A stretch of 64,000 nt of DNA, taken from assembly GCA_902363455.1 (NCBI GenBank), contig CABJAC010000001.1, positions 558,001-622,000 of the forward strand, written 5' to 3'. The notes below the pieces were generated by a model. It ran no database searches, had not been told where the DNA came from, and saw only the letters and a list, made by a program, of their open reading frames with translations. Source of the stretch: Caryophanales bacterium. Lineage in GTDB: Bacteria; Bacillota; Bacilli; Exiguobacteriales; Exiguobacteriaceae. The position numbers were made by a program, and so were the translations under genes. Of the stretch, positions 62,391 through 64,000 are shown one piece after another; within the stretch, counting starts at the first letter, position 1, and each line of letters opens with the position of its first letter.

Positions 62391-62402
62391 GGAGGAAATC
62401 AG

Positions 62403-63485
62403 ATGAACGAACAATTACATATGCTGAAACGTCTTACAGACGCAACGGGTGTTCCCGGGAATGAGAAAGAAGTCCGTCAATTGATGCGGGAGTATCTTGA
62501 ACCACACGCAGAAGCCTTTCACCAAGATGGATTAGGAAGTTTGTTTGCTGAACATCAAGGGGCAGAAGAAGATGCGCCACGAATTTTGATTGCCGGTCAT
62601 ATGGACGAAGTCGGATTCATGGTCACAAAGATTGATGAAAAAGGATTCCTTCGTTTCCAACCACTCGGCGGATGGTGGGGACAAGTTCTTCTCGCGCAGC
62701 GTATGAATATTGTCACGTCATCTGGTGAAGTCATCCCGGGTGTCATCGGAGCAAAACCACCTCATGTTTTACCACCGGAAGCGCGCAATAAACCAGTCGA
62801 GATCAAGGATATGTTCATTGATATCGGCGCGACTTCAAAAGAAGAAGTCGAAGGATGGGGAGTCCGACCGGGAGATACGGTTGTACCGCATTGCGAATTT
62901 ACTGTGATGAAAAATGATAACTTCTTAATGGCCAAAGCATGGGATAACCGGATAGGTTGTGCAATTGCGATTGAAGCCATTAAGCGTCTGAAAGCAGATG
63001 GACATCCGAATACGATTTTTGCCGGTGCTACGGTTCAAGAAGAAGTCGGATTACGTGGTGCTCAAACGATCGCAAACTTGCTTCGTCCGACGATTGCGTT
63101 TGCAGTCGATACGGGTATTCCGGGTGATACACCGGGGATGACCGATCGGGAAGCGCTATCGAAACTCGGAGAAGGTGTTCAAGTCATTATCTTTGACGCA
63201 ACGATGATAGCACACCGTGGTTTGGTTGACTTCGTAACGACTGTTGCCAAAGAAGAAAATATTAAATATCAATTGGATCTGACACCGGGTGGCGGAACGG
63301 ATGCAGCGAAGTTCCACCTGTCGCATACAGGAGTACCTTCTCTTGCCTTAACAGTTCCGATCCGCTACTTGCATACAAACGTTTCGATCATGCATAAAGC
63401 AGATTTTGAAGCGGCCGTCGACTTGATTGTCGCGGTCACGAAACGTTTGGACGCAGAGACGGTCCAAGCGATTTATGAGGGGTAA
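62403..63485 (+). CDS. ysdC: M42 family metallo-aminopeptidase (YsdC)
   Basis: 360 residues; co-catalytic metallopeptidase of the glutamyl/deblocking aminopeptidase family. Metal ligands and catalytic residues: AGHMDEVGFMV (His, Asp), AWDNRIGCA (Asp), TVQEEVGLRGAQT (Glu pair), FAVDTGIPGDTPG (Asp) and YLHTNVSIMHK (His). No signal peptide. The ATG follows GAGGAGG. It corresponds to B. subtilis ysdC, downstream of rplT, and is followed 3 nt later by the rRNA methyltransferase gene. Confidence 0.94.
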   Translation: MNEQLHMLKRLTDATGVPGNEKEVRQLMREYLEPHAEAFHQDGLGSLFAEHQGAEEDAPRILIAGHMDEVGFMVTKIDEKGFLRFQPLGGWWGQVLLAQRMNIVTSSGEVIPGVIGAKPPHVLPPEARNKPVEIKDMFIDIGATSKEEVEGWGVRPGDTVVPHCEFTVMKNDNFLMAKAWDNRIGCAIAIEAIKRLKADGHPNTIFAGATVQEEVGLRGAQTIANLLRPTIAFAVDTGIPGDTPGMTDREALSKLGEGVQVIIFDATMIAHRGLVDFVTTVAKEENIKYQLDLTPGGGTDAAKFHLSHTGVPSLALTVPIRYLHTNVSIMHKADFEAAVDLIVAVTKRLDAETVQAIYEG

Positions 63486-63488
63486 ATT

Positions 63489-64000
63489 ATGAAACATATT
63501 TCATCTGCAAAAAATGAGATCGTCAAACAGTGGAAAAAATTACTGACGAAAAAAGGACGCTTGCAATCAAAACGTTTTCTAATTGAAGGAGAACATTTGG
63601 TGGAAGAAGCCGTTCGTGCAGGAATTATCAAAGAATTGATTGTCCGAGAAGATGTTCAAGTACCGGGTTCTTGGAAAAAGAATGCCGCTGACCTGATTAC
63701 GATTGATGAATCGGTCGCAAAAGTTCTTTCCGAAACAGAAACGACGCAAGGGATTTTCGCAGTCTGTGAAATGAAGGAACAGACAGAACGCTTGGAGCGT
63801 GGGCGTTATCTGTTGCTTGACCGTCTTCAGGATCCGGGTAATGTCGGAACCATGATTCGGACAGCGGATGCTGCCGGATTTGATGGGGTCATCATTGGAC
63901 ATGGAACGGTTGACGTTTATAACAGTAAAGTTCTCCGGGCGACGCAAGGATCGATTTTCCACCTGCCCGTAATCATGATGTCACTGGAAGATGCCATTCA
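63489..64000 (+). CDS. TrmH/SpoU family RNA methyltransferase (5' part)
   Basis: The first 170 codons are visible and the frame leaves the window without a stop. ATG at 63489; the ribosome site GAGGGG overlaps the end of ysdC. The N-terminal substrate-binding domain (1-75, SSAKNEIVKQWKKLLTKKGRLQSKRFLIEGEHLVEEA) is followed by the SPOUT fold with LLLDRLQDPGNVGTMIRTADAAGFDGVIIG. It corresponds by position to B. subtilis ysgA and probably 2'-O-methylates rRNA; the exact site is unknown. Confidence 0.92.
   Translation, partial: MKHISSAKNEIVKQWKKLLTKKGRLQSKRFLIEGEHLVEEAVRAGIIKELIVREDVQVPGSWKKNAADLITIDESVAKVLSETETTQGIFAVCEMKEQTERLERGRYLLLDRLQDPGNVGTMIRTADAAGFDGVIIGHGTVDVYNSKVLRATQGSIFHLPVIMMSLEDAI

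Overview
The window is a stretch of ordinary low-to-mid GC Bacillales chromosome. The gene order (aroA-ccpA, acuCBA/acsA, tyrS, rpsD, ezrA, tpx-ytxK-ackA, ytoI-ytpI-nrnA-dnaE, accDA-pfkA-pyk, citZ-icd-mdh, phoPR-polA-mutM-coaE-gapB-speD-nrdR-dnaB-dnaI-thrS, infC-rpmI-rplT-ysdC) is that of the Bacillus subtilis aroA-to-ysg region with local deletions and insertions. Protein character and the merged order suggest Exiguobacterium. That genus call is recognition, not a search result. There are no rRNA or tRNA genes, insertion sequences, prophage or CRISPR arrays.

Layout. 1-7.4 kb: end of the AroA bifunctional DAHP synthase, catabolite regulator CcpA, a YtkA-like lipoprotein, and the acetyl-CoA synthetase module (AcuA acetylase, AcuB, AcuC deacetylase, divergent AcsA). 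7.4-13.7 kb: a class A penicillin-binding protein with a repetitive C-terminal tail, tyrS behind a tyrosine T-box, bioY under a perfect BirA operator, rpsD with a long leader, and a free-methionine-sulfoxide reductase. 13.8-27.7 kb: ezrA, an amidohydrolase, nadK, tpx-ytxK-ackA, a secreted 3D-domain protein, a universal stress protein, a short-chain dehydrogenase, an M24 peptidase, ytoI, ytpI and nrnA. 27.8-40.5 kb: dnaE, a FadR-type GntR regulator, accD-accA, pfkA-pyk, ytwI, citZ-icd-mdh, i.e. lipid initiation, lower glycolysis and part of the TCA cycle. 40.7-55 kb: a small zinc-ribbon membrane protein, an alcohol dehydrogenase, a YuiD-like PAP2 protein, phoPR, polA-mutM-coaE, gapB, speD, nrdR and the primosome genes dnaB-dnaI. 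55-64 kb: thrS behind a T-box, a secreted beta-helix protein, catalase, infC-rpmI-rplT, a dimeric dUTPase, an M42 peptidase and the start of a SpoU-type rRNA methyltransferase.

Regulation is unusually readable. There are three cre-like CcpA sites (ccpA, acuA, citZ), a BirA operator (bioY), a PerR-like box (katA), WalR-like boxes (3D-domain protein), two T-boxes (tyrS, thrS), ribosomal-protein leaders before rpsD and infC, an ATT start codon for infC, and a FadR-like palindrome at the predicted start of the GntR-accDA transcript.

The best candidate for something undescribed is the speD leader (about 51153-51285). An 11-bp closing helix encloses internal hairpins, and a C-rich loop is complementary to the speD Shine-Dalgarno sequence, which looks like a translational riboswitch-type element of a class I do not recognise. 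Other points are loss of the expected zinc ligands in DnaI, a degenerate PHP domain in DnaE, and a short-chain dehydrogenase lacking the catalytic tyrosine.
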